From positions 18,839,730-18,903,729 of the forward strand of contig JARWIR010000001.1 in assembly GCA_029959085.1 (NCBI GenBank): a DNA stretch of 64,000 nucleotides, in the 5' to 3' direction. The position numbers and the translations under genes were made by a program. Numbering within the stretch: the first letter of the stretch is position 1; each line of letters starts with the position of its first letter. Origin of the DNA: Nemophila menziesii. Its lineage: Eukaryota; Streptophyta; Magnoliopsida; Boraginales; Hydrophyllaceae. The notes beneath the pieces were generated by a model that had not been told where the DNA came from, did no database searches, and was given only the letters and a program-made list of their open reading frames with translations. Below are positions 10,152 through 22,700 of the stretch, one piece after another.

Positions 10152-10877
10152 TAAGGATGTAAACGTAACCAAGTCGCCAGGGGCATAGGCACGTTAAAGT
10201 TAGGGGGTCCATGGCCCCCGGTTTTAAAAAAAAAATTATAACTACTTTAAAAAAAAGTAAAAAAATTATAAATTATTAACCTTAAATATTTTTAAAATTT
10301 TTTATTTGGCCCTCCTAACTTTTAAGATTTATTTTATTAGACTTTAAATTATTTTATTTAATGATTTTTTTTTACAACAAAATATGTGTTATTTTAAAAT
10401 AAAAAAAAATTATCAGATAATTAATCACAAAAATTAATATGCGGACTTATATTGCAATCCTTACACAATATAGGTACATATAGTGCATTTTTTTAATAAT
10501 ATAAGGACCTATTTTGCAATTTTTACGTAATATATAGAATTATAGTGCAAATACGGGGGGAAAATTTTTTCAAACTCGTTCGTTTTTTTTTTGGTCCAAA
10601 AACTCGTTCGTTTCTACTAACGAACAAAAAAGTTTGTTCGAACTCGTTCGTTAACTCGTTAATATTTATGATCTTGTATATTAATGTTTAATCTATCAAA
10701 AAAAAAATATCACTGAACCTATAAAAAAACAAATTATTCATTAATATTTCGAGTTCGGCTCGAGAAAAGCTCGTTCGATATGTTAACAAACAAATTTTGA
10801 AAAACTCGGCTCGACTCGTATATCTTATCAAACAAACTTGCACATCTACGACTCGACTCAGTTCGTTTACGGCCCTA
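10152..10877. mobile_element. Non-autonomous hAT-like element, 726 bp, exact 8 bp target duplication
   Basis: GCTATTCA occurs directly on both sides (10144-10151 and 10878-10885). The ends are inverted repeats: TAAGGATGTAAACG on the left, TAGGGCCGTAAACG on the right when reversed, with AGTCG further in on both. Eight-base duplications and TA(R)GG-type ends are hAT hallmarks. The interior has repeated AACTCGTTCG motifs and poly-A/T tracts but no transposase. A GGGGCATAGGCACG stretch near 10180 may be a second element nested inside. It separates leader and body of the F-box/kelch duplicate. Confidence 0.82.
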
Positions 10878-11552
10878 GCTATTCACTTCAAGTTTGGATT
10901 ATCATTCCTTACATAATATCACACTAACTATCACTCCAAATTTTCAAATATCACAGTCTGGTCCTCGTACAAGTATATTCACTATTGATGGCCTTCATTC
11001 CCCAAAAACAGCCAAACAAGAATCCGCTACCGATTCAGAAGCTTATTTCACAATTCCTTCGCTTAGCTACGAGCTAGAGGATTTAATTCTCGCCAGGTTT
11101 CCGAGATCAGAGTACTGGAAGTTAAATTTAGTGAGGCTTTGGTGTTTCTGCTAGCCAGTGGGGACAACACGTGGTGGTCATTTGATCGCAAGTTTAACTT
11201 GTATAAAATGAAGCTCCCGGAATGCCCTGCGGATCCATATTCCTATATGGAGAAAAGTAATCGTTGTGTGCCGGGACAGAACTTCTTGTGTTGGGATGGG
11301 AAGTAGATGGTCAAGTGATTTGGAGGTACGATTCGACAACTAACAAATGGGAGAAAGGTGGTTCGATGGGTACATTGAGAAGCTCGTTTGCTTCTGCTAG
11401 TTGTTGTAATGTAGCTTATGTAGCCGGGGGAGTTGATGAGACGAATACTCGAGTCTATGATATTGCTGAAATGTACAATTCTGATATTAAAACATGGACG
11501 GCCCTACCGAAGATGAATAGGAGGAGACTTTGCTTGGATTTTACATGGATAA
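10878..11552 (+). pseudogene. Broken duplicate of the F-box/kelch gene
   Basis: Closely similar to the intact gene at 1865-3040 from its leader to about codon 240. The ATG is lost: the matching position reads AATATCACA. A deletion of 70 nt after the SEYWK codons (about 11121) removes part of the F-box and shifts the frame. A 1 nt deletion near 11245 shifts it again, and a 4 nt deletion near 11525 breaks the frame a third time inside the kelch block NRRR. Similarity ends abruptly at about 11552, so the last 150 or so codons are missing. The mismatches are many, so the duplication is not recent. The blocks IWRYDSTTNKWEKGGSM and YVAGGVDETNTR are still readable. Confidence 0.92.
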
Positions 11553-12535
11553 TACTTCTGGGATTGCTTGGGACTTTGCTGAAATATTTTTTTTATCTTT
11601 ACATTATCTTGGATTGTTTGTAGGAAACGCTTCTGTTATGGGCCACTACTTGACGAAAGATGGGGATCCGATTCAATAGAAGGGTATTTGAATCGATCTT
11701 TGTTTGAAGAAAAACGCTGCTGATTGTTGGCCTGAAACACGATTCACAGAGTGGTGCTGCATGGAGGATCGATGTCGTATTTTGATTATTTATGATGAAC
11801 GGAAATGGTTGAGATCGATGGGTAGCTGAGGACTGGAGTCTGAGTTTGGGCCTCAGTATTGGGCTTGGTTCAATTTGCTTCGAAGATCTGTTAATAGAGA
11901 CGGCGGAGCACGAGTGTTGTACGGAGGAGATTCGTTGTCTAGATAGGCGGCCATTGGAATATTGATGGTGATGTGAGCAGTGTTATTATTGGCGTAGTCA
12001 CAATCGCGTGGTGTTGGGCTTCGAATTTGAGCTTGGTTTGCCATTTGAGCGAACAGAAATGGAGTGGCTGGTTATGTTATATGTCGGAGGGGATAGTGAT
12101 GATGGTGTTGCAGGCGTGGGTTAATGGCAGTGGATGGCAGAGGTGTAGCGTTCGAAGGTGATGGTGTGGGAACGAGAAGAAGAAAGGCGCTCTGCTGATG
12201 ATGGCCTAAACAGTTTCGAGAAAAAGTAATTTGGTTTGGGCGGCGTAAGGGGGTTGGAGTGGGCTATACTGCTTTGCTTTGGTGTTGGGCTGCTTTGCGT
12301 TGAGGAATGAGATGAAAAATAAATTGGATGAGGTTTCCTCTTCTGATTTTAGGAGGCCCAAATATGATTTTTGCTTATGATTTAGATGGCCAAACAAATA
12401 GATGTTTTGTAAGAATTGAGATAAAAGGCCTAAATGTGAGTTTTTAAGCATGAAATTCTTTGATAAGTTAATATTGGATGGTCCAATATTCATATCATGG
12501 CTATTAAAAATTATAACAGAACACATGTTATTACA
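11553..12535. other. G/T-rich region, unassigned
   Basis: Richer in G+C than its surroundings with repeated GGGCTTGG and TGTTGGGCT patterns. Open frames are short on both strands and none is recognisable. It begins where similarity to the F-box/kelch gene ends. It may be the leader of a decayed retroelement, since a similar GGGCCCAATTTG style occurs in the retroposon at 38.8 kb, but I cannot show this. Confidence 0.35.
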
Positions 12536-12649
12536 TTAATAAGTTAGTTAATTTTGTAAGTTAAAAACATAGCTTATGAGTTTAATATTATTAGTATAGG
12601 ATCATCCAATATTAGATGGAAGAATTTTCCAAAATCTTGACATAGCTTT

Positions 12650-13586
12650 TACAACCTCTTTAAACGGAGACATTTCAATGATTGTTTTTCACTTAATTGG
12701 GGTTTTAAATAAATACGGTTATTTAGTCACTATTAAAATAATTTATCTAATTTATTTAATTTATTCTATATAAAGTATTGTTTGTATATAATTGATCTAG
12801 AGTATATAACTAATCTGTTTCATATTCAATCCTTTTTATAAAAGAAATTGAGTTTATATTGTATTTTTTTTTTTGTTTTCTTACTTTGAGTGAAGTTAGA
12901 ATTAATTATAAGAAATTGTAAGTTTTTAATATAATTCTTTAAAATAGAATATTAATTTTTATTTGGTAATTTTTTCTTTAAAAGTTTAGTTATTTTTACT
13001 AAGAATAATTTAAAATAGTTTAGTTGTTTTTACCAAATGTGCAGTGTCATATATGATTTATAAATTATATGTTATTATCGTATTATTTTCGTTTCAAGAT
13101 TTTTCAAACAAATTTACTCGGGTAAAATTATCGAAAATATTAGACTCATGTAAAATTATTGTTGAACTTGTATGTAAAAAAAATGTCTAAAATATACTTT
13201 TTCATAGAATATGTAAAATCATATATTGATTTTTTATTTTAGTGTTAGGTTAGTTTACATATATAATAGATTTACATGAATTTATTTTCTATGTGAATAG
13301 TTTAATCTCTATACACATACAAAACAAATTAAACATGAAAATAAATTAATTATATATTATATATAGAGAAACAAATTGATTATATATAAAAACGATTGTT
13401 ATATATAAAAACAAATTAAATAGGTAATCACGATGGAAAAAAATTATGCGTTTTAAGTAAAAGATGACATTGAAAACTTGGTTTTGTTTAAAACATAAAT
13501 TAAGTGAAAGGAATGACGGTATTTCTTTTGTTAATTTACTATTAAAGAAAGACTATCATTGAATAACCGTATTTAAAGAGGCGGTG
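12650..13586. mobile_element. Possible TIR element, about 930 bp, AT-rich core
   Basis: CCTCTTTAAACGG at the left and, reversed, CCTCTTTAAATACGGTTATT at the right are similar inverted ends; TTCAATGAT and TTTCACTTAATT also recur in inverted order further in. The core has no coding capacity. No target duplication is visible. Confidence 0.4.
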
Positions 13587-13964
13587 GTCAAACCGCGGCC
13601 GGAGTACCTAATTTCAAATTACTTTTACATGGATACTCATTTGTCATTTATTTTAGCTAGAATGACATGCTTAAAAATCAAATTTTGGCTAGGGAGCAAT
13701 TTTACCTTGGCTGTTTTTTTTTAGAAATTCAAAAATTCAAATTTTCATCTTTTTTTATTATTGACAAAATTGCCTCCGGCGCATCGAAGCGCTCAAAATT
13801 TCGTCGGACACCCTTAGCCTCATTTTCATATTTCCCGTTTTAACGAACTCTTTTAGTTTTGGACATCCTCGGATTTCACCTACACATCAAAGAGAAAAAC
13901 TCCCTTCCTCTCTCATTAAGTCAAATAAATTTGAAATAAAAACTCAAGATAAGAGCTAATACTA

Positions 13965-14349
13965 AGTAAAAAGCAATAAATTGTTGGTTGACTCCCACGA
14001 GTACTTTTGTTTAACGTCGGTAAGTTCGATGTTTGTACATCACTAATTTTTTACTTTGATGTAACCTCCCAAATGGTGTGAGAGGATTCCTGGAGGTACT
14101 GAGCGATACTTACATGTATTCTTATCTAGCAATTCAACCATCCCTTCCGAGATGTATTTTGCGTCCGTGAATGATCCACCCATGTAGCTTGTCGATTACG
14201 AGGCTTCTTCTTAGGTATAGGATGTATGAATACGACCTCATTTCCTACCTCAACTTATCTTGTTCTCTCGTTCTCGCCTTTTTTTGGGTTATTCATACCC
14301 GCACACTTTACACTACTATGGATCAAGGAGACAATTTTTTATTCTTCTT
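13965..14349 (-). mobile_element. 3' untranslated part of the Athila/Tat-like element
   Basis: Downstream of the protease frame on the minus strand. ACGTTAAACAAAAG (near 14010) followed by GTGGGAGTCAACCAAC resembles the conserved block found near the end of the coding region in plant Tat/Athila elements. No RT, RNase H or integrase sequence lies between it and the protease. No 3' LTR was found to its left. Confidence 0.6.
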
Positions 14350-14925
14350 CTATTCGTTTCTCCCAAGACAAAACGTTTGGGATTCATCCTTAATACTAAA
14401 CGTAACCACACCTTCATGTACATCTATCATTGTTTGTCTTGTTGCAAAAAATGGACGCCCCAATATAATAGGGACATTTTCATATGCTTCAGACTCATGA
14501 ATAATAAAATATGTGGGTATTATGAGCTTACATACTTTAACAAACACGTCATCGATCATTCCCAACAGACTTACTCTCCTTTGATCCGTCATTTGTAGTA
14601 TCATAGAAGTTAGCTTTGCATCTCCAATCCCCAACTTATCAAACACGCTCTTGGGCATAAGATTTATGTTTGCCCCCAAAACACATTGCGCTTCTCCTTC
14701 GAATGTACCACCAATCATAATCGGAAGATTAAAACTCCGTGGATCCTTAAGCTTAGATGATATCTTCATTTTCCACTTAGAAGTGACCTCCTCCATCAAT
14801 GACACCGTCATGAATTTCTCAAACTTATTCTTATTGGAGAGTGTCTCCTTGAAGAATCTCAAATATTTTGGCACTTCCTTTAACACTTCGAGTGGAGGAA
14901 GGTTAATATTCAAATGGATTAACAT
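14350..14925 (-). pseudogene. Athila/Tat-like retropepsin (protease) domain
   Basis: The minus-strand frame reads VPKYLRFFKETLSNK, then KLKDPRSFNLPIMIG, then CVLGANINLMPKSVFDKLG, then VPIILGRPFFATRQTMIDV. This is the protease region of Ty3-Gypsy elements of the Athila/Tat lineage, whose active site is normally DLGASINLMP. Here the catalytic Asp is replaced by Val, so the enzyme would be dead even though the frame is open for 191 codons. It follows the gag remnants on the same strand. Confidence 0.88.
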
Positions 14926-15035
14926 CTCAATGAAATTTTTATAATCTGAAGTATCATTCTTTGGTGTTTTTCTTGATGGACAGGGTGGTGGTGGTCGAGC
15001 TGATTTTGGAGTAGTATAATTTCCTCTTACACCTT

Positions 15036-16676
15036 TTATGCTTCAATCGATTTCTCAACCACTTCTTCTTCTTCCTCGTCATCGACCCAATCCTCTTCAA
15101 TTACCTCATCTAAATTCATATTTTTCGACTCGTTCTCATTAGTGAGCACTTTTATTAGGGTTGAACGATAATCTTCACTTGTCATTATTGGTGATGGGGC
15201 CAATACTTTCCCACTCCGAAGCTCAACGATATTGCACGATTCCACATTCTGGTCAACATCCTTGTCTTGAGTTATCCTCTGAGATTGATCTTGTTGTTGA
15301 GCTTGAAAGGCTTTGGTAAGTTGAAACAATTGTTGCTTTAAGAATTCTAAAGTTTTCCCATGTGAGTTAGAGTCTTATCAGTTTTAACCATTTTTTCGCA
15401 CATGACATTTACAAATTTGTTGATTGATTACTCTAACTTACTTTCACCTTCTTGGTGATATGATAAGGGTGAGCTAAATTATCCGAATAAGAGAGAGTCA
15501 GATTGGTATAGTTCCCATTAGACTTCCCTCCTTGGTTTTGAATTTGTGAAGGTCTCGCTTGATAGTTATTTGCTTGATATTGGTTTTGTTGAGGTCGAGC
15601 TTGAAATTAATTTTTAGCCTCAGTCAAATTTGACCATTGGAAACATGAATGATTATTTTGATGAACTTGAAATCGGTTACATTGGTGGTTATAATTTTGT
15701 CCACCTTGATAACTACCACGATTACCCATGTAGAACATCGATTCCATATTTTCTCTACACTTTTCCCATGGACGCTCTCCATTGCTACACGCTTGATACA
15801 TCAAAGATTCTTGTACAACTTGAACGCTAGCTTGTGCACCCTAATTTCCATTTAAAGTCATCATTTTTAGTTGATTTTCAATAGCCTCTAATTTTTCATT
15901 TATTTTCATCACGGAATCAACTCCAAAAGTTCCTCGATTCGGTCCATGTACGGATGATCTAGACGATTTCCAACTCATCTCATTCTTTACAATTCAATCC
16001 ATCACCACAAGTGCTTAAATTGAAGGCACAATCATATATCTCCCTCCATTAATAAAACCAATCATATTCATTTGTATAGCATCAAGACTTTTATAATACA
16101 TGGCGATTAGAATATCTAAATTATACCCATAATTTGGGCATTTCTTCAAAAGAGTTTGAAAACAAGTCCATGTTTCACCAAGAGATTCTCCTTGATGTTG
16201 CTTGAACGCAGAAAGATCCGTTAGCGCCTTGACTTGCATGCTATGTGGATAATATCGATTGAAAAATGTATTTTTATTTAATTTTAATTATTTAGTATTT
16301 CAGGTGATTGAAAATCCAACCACTCACTAGCACCTCAGATAAAAAATAAGGGGAACATGTATTGATACATTTGTTCCTTTGCGACTTCTTAGGTCACATA
16401 GGCATCACAAAATTTCTTGAACTTTTGCACCGCTCTCATGGGATCTTCATGAGCCGCTACACTATAATTTTCATAATTTAAATTTTGATTTAACATACCC
16501 GAGTCGGGTTTACATATTGTGTCTTGAATCTCAAATGGGTGGATCCCAAGTGATGGCAAGTGAATTCGAAAACCTTGCCCGGGTGGTTGAATATACATGG
16601 GCCCTTGGTATTGAAACCCAAATCCTCCTTGATTTATTTGAGGGGCATAATTATTGTTGTTGAATCCCCTAAACAT
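15036..16676 (-). pseudogene. Athila/Tat-like gag remnants
   Basis: Several frames on the minus strand give an ordered gag. At 16389-16676 lies a Gly/Gln-rich N-terminus, then HEDPMRAVQKFKKFCDAYV. At 16015-16239 is the core TDLSAFKQHQGESLGETW...LLKKCPNYGY. At 15607-15804 is the tail with repeated NYNHQ/NNHS. At 15036-15329 is VELRSGKVLAPSP and an acidic run before the protease. Stops and frameshifts separate the pieces. Gag packages the retroelement RNA; this copy could not make it. Confidence 0.82.
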
Positions 16677-17040
16677 AACTTGTTGCAGAGCTTGTTGAAT
16701 TTGTTAATTGGGGCCTACCTTATCATTGATTAATTTGGAGGCCCATTTGTGGTTGAACTTGAAGCCTTTAAGAAATATTAACTTGGGGGTCCGCTTGAAA
16801 TTGGACCCCTCCATTAAGACCCTCAACTTGAGGTGGCACATCGACTTCCATTTCTATACTCAAACTAGCTTCTTGCTCTAATCTTTGCCTTCCTCTCTTT
16901 CTTTGTGTCTGAAACAACCTTTCAGGATTCGAAAGCATACACCAAAAACCTTGTACCTAGAGAGAGTAAGAACCAAGCAAGCATAAAATCTAATACAACA
17001 AAAAATCAAAACAAAATTAAAACCACAATTAGCGCTATAA

Positions 17041-17058
17041 TTCCTGGCAACGGCGCCA
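17041..17058 (-). other. Primer-binding site of the Athila/Tat-like element
   Basis: The minus strand reads TGGCGCCGTTGCCAGGAA, matching 16 of 18 positions of the usual Athila/Tat site, complementary to the 3' end of a plant tRNA (tRNA-Asp as I recall). Both mismatches are C-to-T type, as in methylated decayed repeats. It fixes the boundary between internal region and LTR. Confidence 0.85.
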
Positions 17059-17064
17059 AAAACT

Positions 17065-18100
17065 TGGCGTCAATCAGCAAGTGCACGAAATCTGACGAAG
17101 TAATAATTCAAAAAATTGAGATTCATGTCCCAAGGGATTAGTAATACTAATCTTGTGTTTTAGATAGGTTAAAAATAATTCGTTATGAGGTTAAACTAAA
17201 TGGGAAAGATGAATTGGATTTTGAATTAATCTACTATAAAAGTAAAGGACTAAAGAGTACCAATTAAGTAGATTATAAGGACTAGATATGCAAAAAAAAA
17301 GTTTTAAAAGAGATAAGTAGAGCTTGGGACAATTGAATTCACCTTATTTCACTAATTGGGCAATTTGATCTAATAAGGGTAAGATTGATAAATACACATT
17401 GACATGGATTCAAAATTAACACTAAACGCCTCCTGAATGATTAGGTTATACTCTAAAGGATATGGAACCCCTCATGGATGAACCAAGATACCCTATAAAT
17501 TGCTAAAAAATCATACCCACAACGCGACTATGCATCATCTAAGATCTTTTGATTCAATAGAACAATGCACTCTCAATTACCTAGATCTACCCTTAAACCC
17601 CCATCCCCTCCCAGGTGTAATTCAAAGATAAAATATAATCAATCAATTGGCCAAATTGATCAATCATACATAAATATAAGGAAAAGATAAACATATTAAT
17701 ATTAATCTCAATTAAGCTAATGTTCTCCTAATTACTATAAAATGCTCAAATAGTGAAACTAGGGTTTCAACAATTCCCAAGCTCAAGAAAGTATTTAGCT
17801 CATAGCTCTAGGAAAATAAAGCATAAGAAAATAAACTATCATGAAGTAACTAAAAGAAATAAAGATAAAAAAATTGCAGTTTTTTAGTGAAAATGATGAA
17901 CTTGAATATTTGAAGATGAATGTTTGTAACTCTTCCCAATATCATATCCTCAAGCCTTTAGCTCCCTTTGATCTTATGTTATAATAAGTGTGTAAAAAAT
18001 GAAAGAAAAAGGTTTTTATAGCTCCCAAATTCGTGACCTAATGCCTATAGTTCTTCCGCTCAAATGTTCTCTCGGGCACATTTTCAATAAACCCTAGCCT
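17065..18100 (-). mobile_element. 5' LTR of the Athila/Tat-like element (right edge uncertain)
   Basis: The LTR adjoins the primer-binding site and reads leftward. GCAAGTGCACG near 17080, the AACCCCTCATGG-type block near 17465 and AACTAGGGTTTCAAC near 17757 follow the same order as in the second LTR at 29269-30793. The far end is not clear; the C/T-rich stretch after 18090 may still be LTR or separate DNA. Confidence 0.6.
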
Positions 18101-18710
18101 CCTCCTCCGATGGCCATTACGAGCGGCCATTCTCTCCCTTGCACCACTGCCGGTAAGCCTGTCCCTGCACCACCCTCCCACTCCCTCTCAAACTCCGTCG
18201 CTCCCTCATAGCTCATCAACCTTTCCACTAACGACAAAAATGGTCGTTGCTAGCAGCCCCACCTCCTTGGCCCAACAATTCTTCAAGCAACGGTCCTTCA
18301 CAGTCGCGTCCCCCCTCTCCATCCCGACACCGAGCACATCCCTCTCCGTTCCAAGTCCACTCCCTTTCCGAACTCAGGCAATCCTTTTCCAAACTCAGCA
18401 CAGCCTATTCCGATCCAATCCCACTTCCTTTCCGTACTCGACCAATCCTTTTCTGTACTCAACCCACTCCCTTTACGCACGCATCCCAACCCTTTCCAAA
18501 CTCAGCCCACTCCGATCTGGGCCTCCGTCTACAATTTTCACCGAGCCCGTTTCAGGAATCGGGCGCGCCACTGAGCCTGCTCCACCAAGTTGCCGAGTCA
18601 CTCGAAGTGCCGAGCTTGTTCCTGTATTCAGTAGAAGCGTCTTTCTTCTCCTAACGAGATTAGCCAGGTACATTTGTTTCATCTCTATTTCCACTTTATT
18701 TTTGCTGTGA
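18100..18710. repeat. C/T-rich low-complexity stretch with degenerate tandem repeats
   Basis: CTTTCCGAACTC-like units of about 28 bp recur from 18355 to 18510. Open frames exist on both strands only because the DNA is poor in A on one strand and T on the other; the products are Pro/Ser-rich and match nothing I know. Confidence 0.55.
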
Positions 18711-19179
18711 ATTTGAATACAAAAATGTTTAATATTCTACTAAAGTTCAACCATAATTTCATTATCAGATAGGTAAACAAAAGGATATTCCCTTTTTTCC
18801 AAATTATGTATCGTGTTTAATTTGTACATGATTTTTAATAAAAGTATTATTGCACTTTAAAATGACATTTCAATATCTAATAATTTGTATTACTTTCTTA
18901 AAAAAATCTACAGAAACTATTTATAAAAATGGAAATAAAAAAAAAGAAAAGTAAGATAAATATAACAATTTTGAAAATATAAAGTGATAGATAATATGTG
19001 AAAAATACAACTTTAAAAGTGATATTTTTTTTAGTCGAAATAAAACTTATTCGTTAAAAATCAAAGAAAATACACTTAGCCTATGCCTGAGACATCTTGT
19101 TCTTGTTTGAGGAGCTTAGCTAATTGGGAAAATAAGGAAAGTTTAGCATCTAGATGTTAAACAAGTTGTCTTTTAATAC

Positions 19180-19755
19180 TTGTTTAGCCACTTATCAGCA
19201 GTATGATTACATTTTCTCTCACAACATGTAAGAATTTTATACAAAAAAAGAGTCTAAAAACTTTGATCTCCTTAACTAAAATAACAATACTACTAAAGAT
19301 AGATGATGTCTTGACTGAGTTAATTAGCTTCATAAGATTGAGGCAATCATTCCAATTGTTACTAAGCCTATTGGATATTGAGACACTATTCTACATGCAT
19401 CATGGACTCCCTTAGCTTCACCTTCCATTGCGGAATGAGCTTCAACCTTAGATGCTACACCATCAAGCATTAGACCTATCATATTACGTATAATACAAGA
19501 GAAATCACAGAAATTAGTATAAGCATCACACGCCGCATTGCAATATATCTTTAAACACCCATTTTTAGGGGGGGTCCAATTCAGAATAAGGTCATTAAGA
19601 TAAGTATGAGTATAGTTGATATGTATGCCATATATTTAAGCTCTTTGCATCTTGTTATCAGTCACCATTCTTTCATGTTCTTGCAAAACAGTAAAATAAA
19701 TTTGATCAATTGTAACCTTTTTTGATTAAATCTCAAACATTGTTACATTACAACT
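19180..19755 (-). pseudogene. LINE RNase H domain, outer LINE of a nested pair (LINE-A)
   Basis: On the minus strand: WTPPKNGCLKIYCNAACDAY (near 19570), VEAHSAMEGEAKGVHDAC (near 19440), then HVVRE (near 19225) and, after a frameshift, NHTADKWLN (near 19205). These are the start, AE, and final N..AD blocks of plant LINE RNase H, with the first catalytic Asp replaced by Asn. It lies just past the poly(A) end of the LINE to its right, while the matching zf-RVT part lies beyond that LINE at 24.7-25.5 kb. Confidence 0.65.
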
Positions 19756-22700
19756 TTTTTTTTTGAGAACTCAAGCATGAGTCTGAAATAGTAGCAAGAG
19801 AAGTAAAATACAATAAGTAAATCACTAAATCCAAGCTACTACAAAACAGTTACAATAAACTTTGATAATCCTTGAAGATGACAGGCGAATTCCAAGCTTG
19901 TGCAATGTCCATCCTACCAGCTTTACACTTGAATCTCTTCCTTCCCACAGTTTTGATATAAAGGTTATACTGAATGTGGTGAAGTATTTCATCCTCAATT
20001 TTTGTCTTAGCATTGTGTATGTGAGTGTTACGGTTACCCCAAATGATGTAGATATAAGTAGTAAACCACCTAGAGTATATTGCTTCCATGAACTTATTAT
20101 CATCTTTAGAAAATATAAAGCTAATCTGATCATCCCAGCACATGATATTAGGCAAAGTCGCACCACATAACTGTAAGCATTTGTTGATGATTCTTTTTGA
20201 GAAAGGACACAACACAAAAAGGTGATCGTTGATCTTCAGTTAAGCTGTTACAAATCTCTCACATGTTGTTTTGTTGTATTCCCCATTCCATCACACGGCT
20301 CTTAGTTGGAAGTCTATCTAAACACGCTAACCATGAGCAAAATGAGCACTCCGGTAAATTCATTTTAAGCCAAATAAGTCTAGTCCATCCAAGAATATGG
20401 CTAGAACCTGTGATTTCATGCATAGTTTTTTAAGGAAAACTTGATTTTAACACTAGCACTCCACCAAATTCTATCATTACCCATCTTCAAATCCATGATT
20501 GATAAAAGTGTAAGCAACCTCCCTGAGCTTGAGAATTTTCTTCCAAGTCTAGGTTAGATCTTGTCTGATTTTGAAGCTCCATATACAAAATCCTTTGAAG
20601 ATGTTATTATGTGCCCATAAGCTAAGTAGATTGTTACTTCTTTGATACAATCACCAAAAGATACTTAGAAGACATATTTTATTGAGAATCTCAAAATTAG
20701 GAATGTTTAAACCACCATAATCTTTACCTTTGCAAACATCAATCCAAGCTACCTTTGCATCTTTAGAACCATCTAAATTTTATTTCCAAAGGAAGCTAGA
20801 CAACTTTTGGTTAAGTTTGTATATTACATTTTTAGGTAACATAAAAACTCTACACCAGTAGAGTATCTTGCTAATTAACACAACTCTAATAAGTTCAAGC
20901 TTTTCTATATAAGTTAGAAATTTGTTACTCCAATGATTAATGTTATCACAAAACTTCACAATGAGTTTAGTAGAATCATCAACATTGATCTTCTTAGAGC
21001 TAATAGAAACTCCAATATATCTAACTGGAAAGTATCCTTCTTTGATATTTAAAGTGTTGATTATGCTCTCCTTAATACGATTAGGAGTAATACCAAAGTA
21101 AAGCTCACTTTTACTATGATTGATCTTCAGCCCTGAGAGTCTTGAAAATATACTAAGACCTTATTTGATGATTATGGCAGATTGAACATTAGCTTCCATG
21201 AATATCAATAAGTCATGTACAAGATATGATTAAGCTTTAAAACTTCACACTTAGGATGGCAAGAAAAGTTGTTATTTGCTCCATGCTTCTGAAATATTGA
21301 AGTAAACACTTACATACAAAGAACAAAAAGATAAAGGGGTAGAGGATCCCTTGTCTAAGCCCTCTTCTATCGTCAAAATATCCAACTATATCACAACTAA
21401 TGTCAGTTGAGTAAGTGGGAGTTTAAATACACATCTTAATCTAATATCATTATTTCATGAAAGTTTATTGAAAAAGAAGCTCCAATTTATGCTATCATAA
21501 GATCTTTTAAAATCCACATTGATAGTAAATCTAGGTGACAAGTTATTCTTCTCATATCCATGACATATTTCCTGAGCTACAATTATATTGTCACAAATAT
21601 GTCTATCAGTAACATATGATGCTTGATTGATAGATATAAGAGAACTAAGAACTTTTTTAAATCTATCTGAGATGATCTTTGAAAGTGTTTTATAGGGTGC
21701 ATTAACACATGAGATATGACTAAATTGTCCTACATTAGAAGATGTTTTAACCTTGGAAATGAGAATAATGTTTGTAACATTCATTTCTTTGAGCATATAG
21801 TTTGTGTCCATAGTTTCTTTGATGGCTCTACATAAATCATCACCAACTATGCTCTAAATTTCCTTATAAAAACATGATGTGAAACTATCTGGTCCAGGAC
21901 ATTTTGATTCATTAATAGAGACAAAGCTGCCTTTATTTTCACATTAGCAATACGTTGACTTAGAAGCTTGGTTTGATCACCACTAAGAGTGATATTAAGA
22001 ATCTCTTTAAGTGTGTCAACTGAGCAAAATTCTTGAATAGTATCTTTAGTACAAATAAGAGTTTTGTAGAAGATAATATATTACCTTGATCATCAATTCG
22101 TGTGATTACCTTATTTATAACTTGACTTCCCTTTATAATGTTGTAGTTATAGGTTGAGCTACAATCTCTTTCATTTGACCATGTAGCTCTAGCCTTTTGC
22201 TTGAGAAACTCTTGCTCATGTAGAATAACTTTCTCAAGATTAGTTAGTACAATTTTTCCTCAACCATGATCAATTCATTTTCATTCCACACATGATAATA
22301 TTTTGTAGCTCCTCAAGTTTTAATATCATTTGAGTAATATAATTAGGACTCTTCTTGAAAAACCTGAGATTGAATTCCATAAGAATTTATTTAACTGGTC
22401 TTTGTTTAGTATATAGAATGTACATACAATAATCTTGCACATCGATATTCCAAGCCTTTTTAATAACATCTTGAAATTCAAAATATTTAGTCCAAATGTT
22501 AAAAATTTGAAAGAACATGGACCTCTATTATGTTGAGCACCAATTGTAACAAGAAGTGCACAATGATCCAAAGTATAAAGAGCAAAGCACAAAATATTAG
22601 AGTGAGCTTGATCAAACCACTTAGCATTAATTAGTAATCTGTCAATTTTACTAGCTCTAAGTTGAGTGGTTCTCCTGTTGATCCAAGTATAGAAGTTTCC

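Noticed and set aside
18240..18710. 156- and 135-codon frames in the C/T-rich stretch
   Set aside because: Two frames of one strand and two of the other are open at once, as expected of biased composition; the products are Pro/Ser-rich and unrecognised.
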